19,222 bases of DNA from assembly GCA_027365375.1 (NCBI GenBank), contig DAHXNM010000119.1:1-19222 (forward strand), read 5' to 3'. Shown piece by piece: positions 1 through 7,224 of the stretch. Origin of the DNA: Ferrimicrobium sp. (GTDB taxonomy: Bacteria > Actinomycetota > Acidimicrobiia > Acidimicrobiales > Acidimicrobiaceae). Made by a program: the position numbers and the translations under genes. Each line of letters starts with the position of its first letter. Within the stretch, counting starts at the first letter, position 1. The notes beneath the pieces were generated by a model. The model saw only the letters and a list, made by a program, of their open reading frames with translations. It did no database searches and was not told the DNA's origin.

Positions 1-370
1 GTCCCAGCCGATAGCCCAACGGCGACTTCGCCTGGCTCTGAGGTCGGATGATGGGGACGCCAACCAGGAGCAGCTCATCAACGAGCTCTGGGGCTACCAC
101 ACTAGCTAGCTGGATAGCTACCCTACCACCAAAGGAATGACCGACCACGATCACTCGACTGAGCCCAACCTGCTCGCGCCACTCGCGAATAACCTGAGCA
201 ATAGCCTCGGCATAGCCCACGGAGTCGATGGCTACAAGCGGCTCTTCAGAGTCTCCAAAGCCAGGCAGATCAAGTACCAGTACCGACAGCTCTTCATCGA
301 GCAGCTCGATCACACGCGACCAATCACGGTGATCTCGGCGCCAACCATGAAGAAAAATGATACCGAGCAC
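1..370 (-). CDS. alpha/beta hydrolase, partial (runs off left edge)
   Basis: The minus strand encodes an open frame that leaves the window at base 1. From a GTG at 370 it reads 123 residues with the alpha/beta-hydrolase layout. There is a beta strand into an oxyanion-type His-Gly (FLHGW, residues 7-10), then an LDLPGFGDS segment near residues 33-41. The nucleophile elbow is VVGHSFGGR, with the serine at residue 79. The catalytic Asp and His would lie beyond the window edge. Substrate cannot be told from this part. The start is uncertain: the frame stays open up to 457, but that stretch holds no ATG, GTG, TTG or CTG, only an ATT at 397. The GTG at 370 has no good ribosome-binding site and leaves almost nothing before the first strand. 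The frame is directly continuous with the small gene at 458-655 except for one TAG. Hydrolase family is secure; exact 5' end is not. Confidence 0.85.
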   Translation of the reverse strand, partial: MLGIIFLHGWRRDHRDWSRVIELLDEELSVLVLDLPGFGDSEEPLVAIDSVGYAEAIAQVIREWREQVGLSRVIVVGHSFGGRVAIQLASVVAPELVDELLLVGVPIIRPQSQAKSPLGYRLG

Positions 371-457
371 GCCCGCATCTCTAGAGCGTCCAACAATACT
401 AGATACCGATAGTGAGGGCTGGGAGAACGAAGTCGTGAAGAATGCAGCAGCTACGGC

Positions 458-655
458 CTACTCCTCAGTATCGTCATCGTGCCCATAGGCAGATGGAGCG
501 GCCTGCAGCTCTTCATCATCCAAGTAAGCCATGCACCAGTCGGAATGTCCGTGCACCGAGTCGCCTCCACACTCCTCGCAACGAATGAGTGGAACCGGGA
601 TTCCTCGCTTTGCCTTTCGCGCCTCTTCGTATCGACGATGACGACCCTTCTTCAC
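458..655 (-). CDS. small protein with CxxC...C motif, zinc-ribbon-like
   Basis: A 65-residue protein starting at GTG with a good Shine-Dalgarno (GGGAG, 6-base spacer). The N-terminus is strongly basic (KKGRHRRYEEARKAKRG). The middle holds RCEEC (C26 and C29), then H35, H37 and C41 (HGHSDWC), and the C-terminus is acidic (ends DDDTEE). Two to three cysteines and nearby histidines suggest a small metal-binding or rubredoxin/zinc-ribbon-like fold. That is an inference from spacing and not a family match. The stop TAG at 458-460 is followed in the same frame by the alpha/beta hydrolase frame, so the two genes are almost certainly co-transcribed. Function is unknown. Confidence 0.6.
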   Translation of the reverse strand: MKKGRHRRYEEARKAKRGIPVPLIRCEECGGDSVHGHSDWCMAYLDDEELQAAPSAYGHDDDTEE

Positions 656-985
656 GCGCTACTCCCACTCACTCTGACGAGACTTATTCATTCCTCGCAC
701 GTCCAATAGCTAGTTTAGCGATTTGGATCTTGAAGATCTCCAGCTACCAGGTCAAAACGCTAGCTCGCTAGGATAGATTCCAAAGATTGCCTTTTGTCTT
801 GGCAGTACGCTCATGCGCTGGCATGGCTGGCCTAGAGCACACGCTTGGACCGGCATCGTTTGCAGCGAATCGCCATCCGTAGCACACGTCTGTGACGGCT
901 GGTACTGCAGCGGCGGCGGTGTTAGCCAGAGTGGCAAGCGAAGAGCTGCAGAACCCAAAGGGCAAATACAGAAGAAGGAGTGGCG
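656..985. other. 330-base divergent intergenic region
   Basis: Lies between the small minus-strand gene at 458-655 and the plus-strand gene at 986. I see no convincing coding frame or RNA gene. Open frames here lack ribosome-binding sites and family features. It should hold promoters for both directions. The one element I can point to is the palindrome at 726-738 beside a TTGACC on the minus strand. Confidence 0.6.
726..755 (-). promoter_or_regulatory. possible promoter/operator of the 458-655 gene
   Basis: The odd palindrome GATCTTGAAGATC (726-738) sits upstream of the small gene. On the minus strand a TTGACC (750-755) is a fair -35 box. A hexamer 17 bases downstream, CAAGAT (727-732), is a poor -10 and lies within the palindrome, which could therefore be an operator. 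Weak evidence only. Confidence 0.22.
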
Positions 986-1210
986 ATGGCAGACGCATTC
1001 GATCCAGATGAGATGATTGAGAGATTCCAACGACGTGCAGCGGCCGTCAAGTCACGTCCGATCCCACCGGTTGAAGGCAGTGAGCGAGCCAAATTCGTCG
1101 AGCAGGCCTCCGTCGACTACTTCGACTACGCAGTCATCGGGGATGCTGTCGCCAAGCTCGAGGATGGAATCCTCACTCTCACCATCGACTTACGACCTCC
1201 CCAGAGCTGA
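986..1210 (+). CDS. small hypothetical protein, 74 aa
   Basis: The ATG at 986 follows an AAGGAG at 975-980 with a 5-base spacer, which favours it over the in-frame GTG at 980. The 74-residue product has an acidic/basic helical start (DPDEMIERFQRRAAAVKS). It then has a compact C-terminal part, KFVEQASVDYFDYAVIGD followed by a strand-rich end (LEDGILTLTIDLRPP). It has no signal peptide, membrane segment or cysteine. I do not recognise a family. The strong ribosome-binding site and the well-formed amphipathic pattern make it a likely real cytoplasmic protein. It is transcribed away from the 458-655 gene and stands alone, with a hairpin just downstream. Confidence 0.7.
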   Translation: MADAFDPDEMIERFQRRAAAVKSRPIPPVEGSERAKFVEQASVDYFDYAVIGDAVAKLEDGILTLTIDLRPPQS

Positions 1211-1241
1211 TCTCAAACTCTGAAACTAGTCACGAAACCTG

Positions 1242-1281
1242 ACACGGCTCTCGCTTAAGGCAAAAGGGCCTACAGCCGTGT
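1242..1281 (+). terminator. hairpin after the 74-aa gene
   Basis: ACACGGCT (1242-1249) pairs with AGCCGTGT (1274-1281). Between them AGGC and GCCT can extend the stem. It lies 31 bases after the stop at 1210 and between convergent genes. There is no T-run after it on the plus strand, so it is not a textbook intrinsic terminator, but its position fits a transcript end. Confidence 0.45.
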
Positions 1282-1374
1282 GAGATGATCCGTGTCTTTG
1301 ACTTGTCTGGAACGAGGGCAAAGGATCTACCTGCATAACAAGAGGGTAAGAGAGAGCGTAACCCCCACTGGTTG

Positions 1375-3426
1375 TCAGCTTGCGCAATGGAGACTTGTCA
1401 ATGGGATACTCTCAAATGTTGAAGTGTTTGAACTTGAGTAGGTCACAAAGTAGAGGTTATGCCGACCGGCGACTGCCGCTCCGACGTTTTTCGGGATGAT
1501 CGTGGTAGCTATATTGCACCAGTGACGTGCACCAGGAGCAAGAAGGGAGCTCCCGGTTCCGCTTCCTATGCTGAGTAGATCACCCGTTCCTGGGATGACG
1601 AGTGTGGTCTGGCCCCAACTTGTCGACGTAAGCGAGGAGGTAGCTGTCGTTGCAACCCCTGGCGGGGTAGGAATACCGCTCACAACCTGCCAAGAGACAC
1701 CGCCATTTACACTTCGACGAAGCGGGTAGCTTGACTGTGGATCTATGAGATACTCGGTCCCATGGACCGAGAACAGTTCGTTAGTCGCACAGGCGTTGGC
1801 CGCGCTCGGCCAGGATGATTGAGTGAACTCTCTCCCCTGGTCTGTCGATAAGAAGATCGGCTGTTGAGCACCGTTCATTGCACAATTCGAGAGGGTCGTC
1901 GTTGGGGAGAAGCGGACGCAAGGTCCGAAGTGAGGACAGAGCAGACTTCCCTGGGTCCAGCTGGTCCCATTCGTGGTCGTCTCTGCGATCTCGGCGTGAT
2001 GATTGAGGGTGAAGTAGGCGTGGATGTGGAGCTGCGAGGTTTGTAGACCAGCAAAGTTCGCATTACTGTGTCCGCTGGGTGAGGGAATTACGCTCCAAGT
2101 CGCCCCATCGTTGGCCGAGATCACTGGCAGATAGGCGAAGTCCGGTGCCTTGTTCGGGATTTCTATCGGGTACGAGGCAGCTATCAAAGTCTTGCCTGTC
2201 GGTGTTCGTACGGCTGCGAGTTCGGTGCCACATGCCGCACTATTAGCATTCGCAGATGGCACTCCTGCCTGTTCTAGCAGTTTTGAGATCCCGGCTGTGT
2301 TGATCTTTGTGACGTGACCGTTACCCAGCATCTCCAAGGTGTCGTTTTGGCCGACACAAGACAGTGCAACCCCGTTGGTTCCGCTCTCGGTAAAGATAGA
2401 AGGATCGGCACTGAGCTGGATATTTGTAGCACCTTTTAGGCTGATCGACTGGTAAGAGACAGGAGTGACCACTTTGAACTTAACGGCACCAAGCAAGACA
2501 AAGCTGCCCGTTCCATACTTAGGCTGAGCAAGCTGATAGACCCCTTTTGCGATCTCCTTAGAAGGCAGCCTCTTGAGGACATCGAACCCGTCGATAAAGG
2601 GTTGATGGGTGCCGATGATGCTGGTCAGTGCGGTTGTGCCGCTCACCGGAGTCATCTCGCCTGGAATCAGGGTTTTTGTGGTGAGGGAAAGTTGGGGCAC
2701 TGTTGCCGCCACTGAGTGTTTGAAGGTAAGCGTCGTCGAGCCCTCCCCGTGAGCAAGCGCACATGCTGGATGAACCCCGAGACACTGGATAGCTACTGGA
2801 TAGCTGCCGGCTTTTGGAACGCCAAGTCGAAGAGGATAGCGTTCCAACCAAGGTCCACTTGGGGTTACAAAGGAGGTTTGAAACTCAGTCGACGAGATCC
2901 AATGGACGGCGGTACCGTTGTAATGGAGTCCGTCAACGCAACCGTCAAAACAGACATTGGTGTGGGCGGGCTGGGGTGAGAGTGGGGTGCGAACACGGCC
3001 AGTAATGGTAACCCTAGCCCCTGGCACAACTGAAGCCGGGGATACGCTGAGGCTGACCGCCGGGCCGCTATGGCCAGAGGGCACCGACATTCCCCCCTGG
3101 GTCGCTGCCGTTCCTCGAGCTGAGAGCACAGCTTCGATGCCCAGATAATAGGTTCCTGATCGAAGGTTTGGGATCCGGTAACAGGACTCTGCAAGCTGAC
3201 CGTTCATCCTCCCCCCGAGTGCGCCAAGCGCACACCCAGCCTGGGCGGCACTCGTGGGAACCGCCGAAGGATTCGGATTCGATCTCGATGGGACGGATTT
3301 TTGGCCTGTTGAGTTAGTTGTAACCGGGCGTGAACTTGTGGAGCCACAGGCAGCAAGGAGTAGCGCGAGACTCACCAAGATGATCAACCACGGACGCCGT
3401 TTAGTCAGCAAGGTCGTGTTCTTCAA
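1375..3426 (-). CDS. secreted lipoprotein with Ig-like and Asp-box (BNR-like) repeats
   Basis: A 683-residue protein starting at TTG (weak ribosome-binding site GGAA four bases upstream). The N-terminus is a lipoprotein signal: KRRP, a hydrophobic stretch, then lipobox LAAC with the lipidated Cys at residue 27, so it should be anchored outside the cytoplasmic membrane. A Ser/Thr/Pro-rich linker (about 28-60) follows. Next is an Ig-like section (about 123-235, with VSPASVVPGARVTITG) carrying four cysteines (159, 163, 215, 222) that could form disulphides. The C-terminal half (about 400-680) has Asp-box-like turns: SANDGATW (437-444), NGTSW (near 486), STDQGREF (527-534) and SVNGGVSW (572-579). 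Asp-boxes mark beta-propellers such as sialidases and photosynthesis-assembly Ycf48-like proteins. I see no sialidase catalytic set, so a binding or scaffold role is more likely. It stands alone; substrate is unknown. Confidence 0.8.
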   Translation of the reverse strand: MKNTTLLTKRRPWLIILVSLALLLAACGSTSSRPVTTNSTGQKSVPSRSNPNPSAVPTSAAQAGCALGALGGRMNGQLAESCYRIPNLRSGTYYLGIEAVLSARGTAATQGGMSVPSGHSGPAVSLSVSPASVVPGARVTITGRVRTPLSPQPAHTNVCFDGCVDGLHYNGTAVHWISSTEFQTSFVTPSGPWLERYPLRLGVPKAGSYPVAIQCLGVHPACALAHGEGSTTLTFKHSVAATVPQLSLTTKTLIPGEMTPVSGTTALTSIIGTHQPFIDGFDVLKRLPSKEIAKGVYQLAQPKYGTGSFVLLGAVKFKVVTPVSYQSISLKGATNIQLSADPSIFTESGTNGVALSCVGQNDTLEMLGNGHVTKINTAGISKLLEQAGVPSANANSAACGTELAAVRTPTGKTLIAASYPIEIPNKAPDFAYLPVISANDGATWSVIPSPSGHSNANFAGLQTSQLHIHAYFTLNHHAEIAETTTNGTSWTQGSLLCPHFGPCVRFSPTTTLSNCAMNGAQQPIFLSTDQGREFTQSSWPSAANACATNELFSVHGTEYLIDPQSSYPLRRSVNGGVSWQVVSGIPTPPGVATTATSSLTSTSWGQTTLVIPGTGDLLSIGSGTGSSLLAPGARHWCNIATTIIPKNVGAAVAGRHNLYFVTYSSSNTSTFESIPLTSLHCAS

Positions 3427-3747
3427 TCAGTTCCACTGACGAACAGTTTGCTCTCCACATGACCAATGTTATTAGATCTAGACGCTAGCTCTGCAATACT
3501 TCTCGCTGAGTCTTCACGAAGAGGAGCTTGGTTTCAGCGGCCGCATGGGAGGTACTCGAAAGCTGTCTCCTCGTTGACGGCGGCTAAAGATCACTCGTTG
3601 AGGAGTTAGCTAGTCCCTAGCCAATGATTGTCCGTGAGAATCCATCGACGACATTTGCCACCCAGGCCCGTCTAGGTTCTCGTCTTTAGCCCAATAGGTC
3701 CACTCGGCCTCAACCCAACTCATAGCTGAGTCGAGCATGCACTCTGA
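3427..3747. other. 321-base intergenic region upstream of the lipoprotein
   Basis: Sits 5' of the lipoprotein gene and 3' of the RNase D gene, both on the minus strand. It has no supported gene or RNA. It contains a candidate minus-strand promoter (3469-3496), a TAGATCTA palindrome (3473-3480) and a short inverted repeat GCTAG/CTAGC (3609-3613 and 3617-3621). Nothing else stands out. Confidence 0.6.
3469..3496 (-). promoter_or_regulatory. candidate promoter for the lipoprotein gene
   Basis: On the minus strand TTGCAG (3491-3496) and TAATAA (3469-3474) are 16 bases apart. That would place the transcript start near 3461 and give a leader of about 35 bases. Both boxes match the sigma70 consensus only partly. 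Confidence 0.3.
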
Positions 3748-5028
3748 CTAACAAGTATCATCTGAGATTGGGCGAACCTGCAGGTGCTCTCCACCGGTCA
3801 CCTCAATCTTGCGCTCACCGGCCAAAAGAGCCCCGAGTTCCGCGCCACATACCTGGTAGCGCCAACCACGAGAGAGTCCACCACGTCTTCGAATGACAAA
3901 GTCAACTATCTCATCACGGGAGGCGATCAAGGCTGGATCGATGCCAAGATCGATGGCCTTAGCCTGAACGACAGACGCCGAGAGCAGCACAACTGGTGCC
4001 AGTTCAGGGCGCATCGTAGCAGAGATCGCGAGCTCAGCGGTAGCGGTACCGATCGGCTGATCGCTTGCCACCAACTCGAGCAGGTGACCAACCACCTCGG
4101 CATCAAGACGCCGCCCATCCACGCCGCGCAGTCGAGTCAACTCAGAACGTGACTGAGGCGCGGAACGAGCAATAGATGCGATAGCGAGGTCCGAAAGTAT
4201 CGAGCGTGCAGGTACGTCGCGAACCCTGGCCTGTTCCTCTCTCCATGCAGCGATCCTTGCCGCGATTCGACGATTACGTTCGTCATCTAACGCACGACAC
4301 TCACGAATCTTCGTCCAGGCGAGTTCGACCGGCACCTCAGAACGGCGACGGCGCACTACCGCCTCCATCTCCTCAAGCGCCCAGTTACGACGATCTATAG
4401 AATCGAGTTCCGCCACAATCCTACGCTCGAGCTCCTCGAGATAGAGCACATCGGTCGCGGCATAGTCGATCTGCTCTGGGGCCAGCGGTCTGGCCATCCA
4501 ATCCGAGAGTCGCGCACCCTTAGCGATAGTCACGCGTAGGAACTGGTGCAGGAGAGCCCCCAGGGAGGCATGACTAATTCCAAGAAATCCCGCGGCCACC
4601 TGCGTATCGAAAAGCTGTGTCGGGCGCGCGCCAACAGCACGTTCTAGGATCTCAAGATCCTGTTCACTGGCGTGAAAAACAAACTTGATCTTCTCGTCCA
4701 CGAAGATCTCCTCCAGAGGAGAGAGGTCAAGATCAAGAGGGTCGATCAAGAAGATCAAGTCACCAATCCTGGCCTGCACCAAAGCCAACTTCGGATAGTA
4801 GCTTCGTTCTCGATGGAACTCAGTATCGACGGCGACCGCACCGATCTCCTTCGCCTCCTTCACTACCTCTGCGAGGTCAGTCTCAGTGGCGACCCATCGT
4901 AATCGAATGCCCTGTCTGTGCACCAATGCCGCCGTTAGATCCGGCGTTGCACCATCATCAGCACCCTCGACGGTACTGCTATGTCCATAGCGACCAAAAC
5001 GCTCCAAGCTACCTCTATCCTTCGCCAT
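3748..5028 (-). CDS. rnd: ribonuclease D (3'-5' exoribonuclease)
   Basis: A DEDD-type exonuclease that trims the 3' ends of tRNA precursors and other RNAs in the cytoplasm. The frame is open further upstream, but the ATG at 5028 (MAKDRG) is preferred because it overlaps the stop of the preceding gene in a TAATG junction, giving 426 residues. Catalytic residues are visible: D68 and E70 in AVDTEFHRER (Exo I), D124 in FHASEQDLEIL (Exo II), and Y189 and D193 in YAATDVLYLEE (Exo III, the DEDDy subtype). An HRDC helical domain follows at about 240-320 (CRALDDERNRRIAARIAAWR and SRSELTRLRGVDGRRL). A further C-terminal stretch ends with a WRYQVCGAELGALLAG segment, as in full-length actinobacterial RNase D. 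Translation is probably coupled to the flavin-reductase-like gene. Confidence 0.92.
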   Translation of the reverse strand: MAKDRGSLERFGRYGHSSTVEGADDGATPDLTAALVHRQGIRLRWVATETDLAEVVKEAKEIGAVAVDTEFHRERSYYPKLALVQARIGDLIFLIDPLDLDLSPLEEIFVDEKIKFVFHASEQDLEILERAVGARPTQLFDTQVAAGFLGISHASLGALLHQFLRVTIAKGARLSDWMARPLAPEQIDYAATDVLYLEELERRIVAELDSIDRRNWALEEMEAVVRRRRSEVPVELAWTKIRECRALDDERNRRIAARIAAWREEQARVRDVPARSILSDLAIASIARSAPQSRSELTRLRGVDGRRLDAEVVGHLLELVASDQPIGTATAELAISATMRPELAPVVLLSASVVQAKAIDLGIDPALIASRDEIVDFVIRRRGGLSRGWRYQVCGAELGALLAGERKIEVTGGEHLQVRPISDDTC

Positions 5029-5546
5029 TAGCCGCCATAGTGCATCCGAGTATCTGACATCGACAGCACCGCAGGCCACTCCTCGAGAGGCCGACGTAGT
5101 ACCATGTTATCGACAGAAGTGGTGACGAGCCAATGGCTACCAAGTTGGCTGCTCGACATCACCCTCCCCACCACCATACCTAGGGAATCGCTGGGCATCC
5201 ATAATCCGGAGCTGCTCTCACGGACGACCGGGACACCGCTTGCGCTCATCTTTTCCTGATCAAAGATTGGAGCCTTTGCGAACTTGCGAGCGAGTGGAGC
5301 TTGGCTCCGATCAAGAAACACCAAGCCAATGGCGGAGTCCTCGCCGATGAAGTCCATGGCGATCGCGCCATCTTCTATCGACATGGCGAGCCTACGAGGT
5401 GTCTTCGCTACCTGCATGACAAGCGATATCGTCATAAAGTGCCACCTATCTTCTTGGCCCAAACTAAGAAGATAGAGACCCGACGTCATAGCCCATAGGG
5501 CACGGCGCAACTGAGCGTCATCGTCAGTAACTACACTCTCACCCAT
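5028..5546 (-). CDS. flavin reductase-like FMN-binding domain protein
   Basis: A 172-residue protein resembling the flavin reductase-like (FMN-binding split-barrel) family. It begins DDAQLRRALWAMTSGLYLLS, the usual opening helix of that family. Next comes a turn where the family normally has a Ser-Thr flavin contact (here MTISLVMQVAKTPRRLAMSI). Later segments (VGRVMSSSQLGSHWLVTTSVD) match the family's barrel strands. It may reduce or use flavin, or be a flavin-binding protein without reductase activity; partners are unknown. The start at 5546 is chosen over an upstream TTG/GTG frame extension because it has AAGGGA six bases before it and begins right before the domain. Its start codon overlaps the HIT gene's ATG on the other strand. 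It ends TAATG into RNase D. Confidence 0.72.
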   Translation of the reverse strand: MGESVVTDDDAQLRRALWAMTSGLYLLSLGQEDRWHFMTISLVMQVAKTPRRLAMSIEDGAIAMDFIGEDSAIGLVFLDRSQAPLARKFAKAPIFDQEKMSASGVPVVRESSSGLWMPSDSLGMVVGRVMSSSQLGSHWLVTTSVDNMVLRRPLEEWPAVLSMSDTRMHYGG

Positions 5547-5979
5547 GTCCTGTCCCTTCTGCGACCTCATCAACCATCCTGATGATCCGCACGTAATCGA
5601 GGTCGGAACGCACACGAGCATTCTCTTGGATCGTGCCCCGGTCTTTTTGGGCCATGCATTGGTAGTCCCCACGGCTCACGTTGAGCATCTCTTGGTGGCC
5701 GATCCCGAGGTTGTGACCGAGGTAATGAGGCGATCGCAAGAGGTGGCGATTGCTGCGATGGATGCCTATCGCGCAGACGGCATTCTCACCGTCACCAACA
5801 CCATCGTCTCTCAATCGGTACCGCATCTTCATGTTCATGTTATTGCGAGGCGCCGAGGAGACGGCCTGCGAGGGTTCCTTTGGCCACGAAAGCGTTACTC
5901 CTCAGAGGATGAGCTTCTGGAGTATCGCGATCGACTTCGTGGCTCACTCCTCGACCACTCCCCGCCCGCTACGGACTAG
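5545..5979 (+). CDS. HIT-family nucleotide hydrolase/transferase
   Basis: A 144-residue histidine-triad protein. The zinc-associated CPFC (C3, C6) is at the N-terminus, and the triad HLHVHV (H94, H96, H98) is near residue 94, with H96 the expected nucleophile. Family members split nucleoside phosphoramidates or Ap4A-like dinucleotides. Subfamily (HinT, Fhit or GalT-like) is not resolved here. The start matches the family's usual N-terminus, but no Shine-Dalgarno precedes it. A TACACT ending 8 bases before the ATG could be a -10 box for a leaderless message. The ATG shares bases with the divergent flavin-reductase-like gene. The last 36 bases overlap the 3' end of tyrS on the opposite strand. 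Confidence 0.9.
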   Translation: MSCPFCDLINHPDDPHVIEVGTHTSILLDRAPVFLGHALVVPTAHVEHLLVADPEVVTEVMRRSQEVAIAAMDAYRADGILTVTNTIVSQSVPHLHVHVIARRRGDGLRGFLWPRKRYSSEDELLEYRDRLRGSLLDHSPPATD

Positions 5980-7224
5980 ACAGTAGTCCTTCTTGCCCCG
6001 GCGTAGCACCAGCAGTCGACCGTCGATTAGCATCCCGTTGGTGACGACGACACTTTCGCGTTGTTGTGACCCGTTCAGGTAGAGCCCGCCTTGACCAAGA
6101 GTTCGTCTCACCTCGGATTTGGATGCAAAGAGCGATGTACGCGAGACGAGTTCGACCAGATCAATCCCGTCGTCGAACTCACTTGAGTCGACGATAAGCG
6201 TTGGCGCCTCACCCAACGCCTCTTCAAGCAGGTCAGACTCGAGCGACTCGACTGCGCCGGTGAACAGAGATCGACTCGCCCTTTTGGCACGCTCCGCCTC
6301 CTCCTGGCCATGAACGAGAGCCACCAGCTCAGCGGCGAGGCGATGATGAGGTTCACGACGCTCCGGATGATCATGAAACTCGTGATCGATCTCGATAATC
6401 TCTTCAGGCTCGAGAGAGGTGAACTGCTTGAGGTAGGAGATCACCATCGAGTCATCGGAGCGAAACAGGAATTGATAGAGCTGATAGGGAGAGGTTTTGC
6501 GCGGATCGAGCCATATCGCGCCACCGACCGACTTCCCAAACTTGGTGCCATCCGCCTTGGTGATCAGCGGCCATGTCAATCCATACGCCTCCTGCTGGGT
6601 CACCCTCCGAATCAGATCAATACCGGCAGTAATGTTTCCCCACTGATCGGATCCACCGAGCTGCAGGCTGCAGTCGAATCGCTGGTTGAGCTCGAGGAAG
6701 TCTATCGCCTGTAGCACCATGTAGCTAAACTCGGTGTAGGAGATACCTTCACTGCCGAGCCGCGTCTTCACCGAGTCCTTTGCCAGCATGGTAGCTAGAG
6801 AGAAGTGCTTGCCGTAATCGCGAAGATAGCCGATCAGGTTAAGACTCTCTAGCCACTCACGATTATCCACCAGGACTCCAGCAGACTCACCAGTAAAGTC
6901 GATGAAGCGCTCGAGCTGTGAACGAATCGCCTCAGTGTTCTTGGTCAAGGTCGCGTCATCGAGCAGGGTCCGCTCCGCGGAACGTCCTGAAGGATCGCCA
7001 ATCATCCCGGTTCCACCTCCCGCCACCAGAATGGGGCGATGGCCAGCTCGCTGAAAACGTCGGAGGACCGTCAAACCTAACAGGTTCCCGAGATGGAGTG
7101 AATCAGCGGTTGGGTCGAAGCCCACATAGAGCGAGAGACGAGACGAGTCCATCTGCTCCAGGAGCCCATCAGAGCTCATCTGGTTGATCAGTCCACGGTA
7201 GTTGAGGTCTTCGGACAGCGTCAC
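5944..7224 (-). CDS. tyrS: tyrosine--tRNA ligase
   Basis: Charges tRNA-Tyr with tyrosine using ATP. The 426-residue product has every class I landmark of bacterial TyrRS. Y33 sits in LYVGFDPTADSLHLGN, which includes the HIGH-type HLGN (44-47). The tyrosine pocket segment SYTEFSYMVLQAIDF is followed by the QLGGSDQWGN motif, and the KMSKS-type loop reads KFGKS (228-232). A C-terminal S4-like RNA-binding region (about 345-405, SKSEVRRTLGQGGLYLNG) follows. The start is GTG in a GTGA overlap with the menD stop, so it is translated in coupling with menD. Such a menD-tyrS pairing is unusual. No T-box leader is possible directly upstream because menD occupies that space. The 3' end overlaps the HIT gene. 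Confidence 0.97.
   Translation of the reverse strand: MTLSEDLNYRGLINQMSSDGLLEQMDSSRLSLYVGFDPTADSLHLGNLLGLTVLRRFQRAGHRPILVAGGGTGMIGDPSGRSAERTLLDDATLTKNTEAIRSQLERFIDFTGESAGVLVDNREWLESLNLIGYLRDYGKHFSLATMLAKDSVKTRLGSEGISYTEFSYMVLQAIDFLELNQRFDCSLQLGGSDQWGNITAGIDLIRRVTQQEAYGLTWPLITKADGTKFGKSVGGAIWLDPRKTSPYQLYQFLFRSDDSMVISYLKQFTSLEPEEIIEIDHEFHDHPERREPHHRLAAELVALVHGQEEAERAKRASRSLFTGAVESLESDLLEEALGEAPTLIVDSSEFDDGIDLVELVSRTSLFASKSEVRRTLGQGGLYLNGSQQRESVVVTNGMLIDGRLLVLRRGKKDYCLVRSGRGVVEE

Noticed and set aside
137..412. Plus-strand 91-codon frame at the left edge
   Set aside because: The opposite strand encodes a convincing alpha/beta hydrolase with GHSFGG, so this frame is a shadow.
6924..7224. T-box leader controlling tyrS
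   Set aside because: tyrS starts inside a GTGA overlap with menD, and menD itself has only 32 bases before the divergent menH, so there is no room for a T-box.
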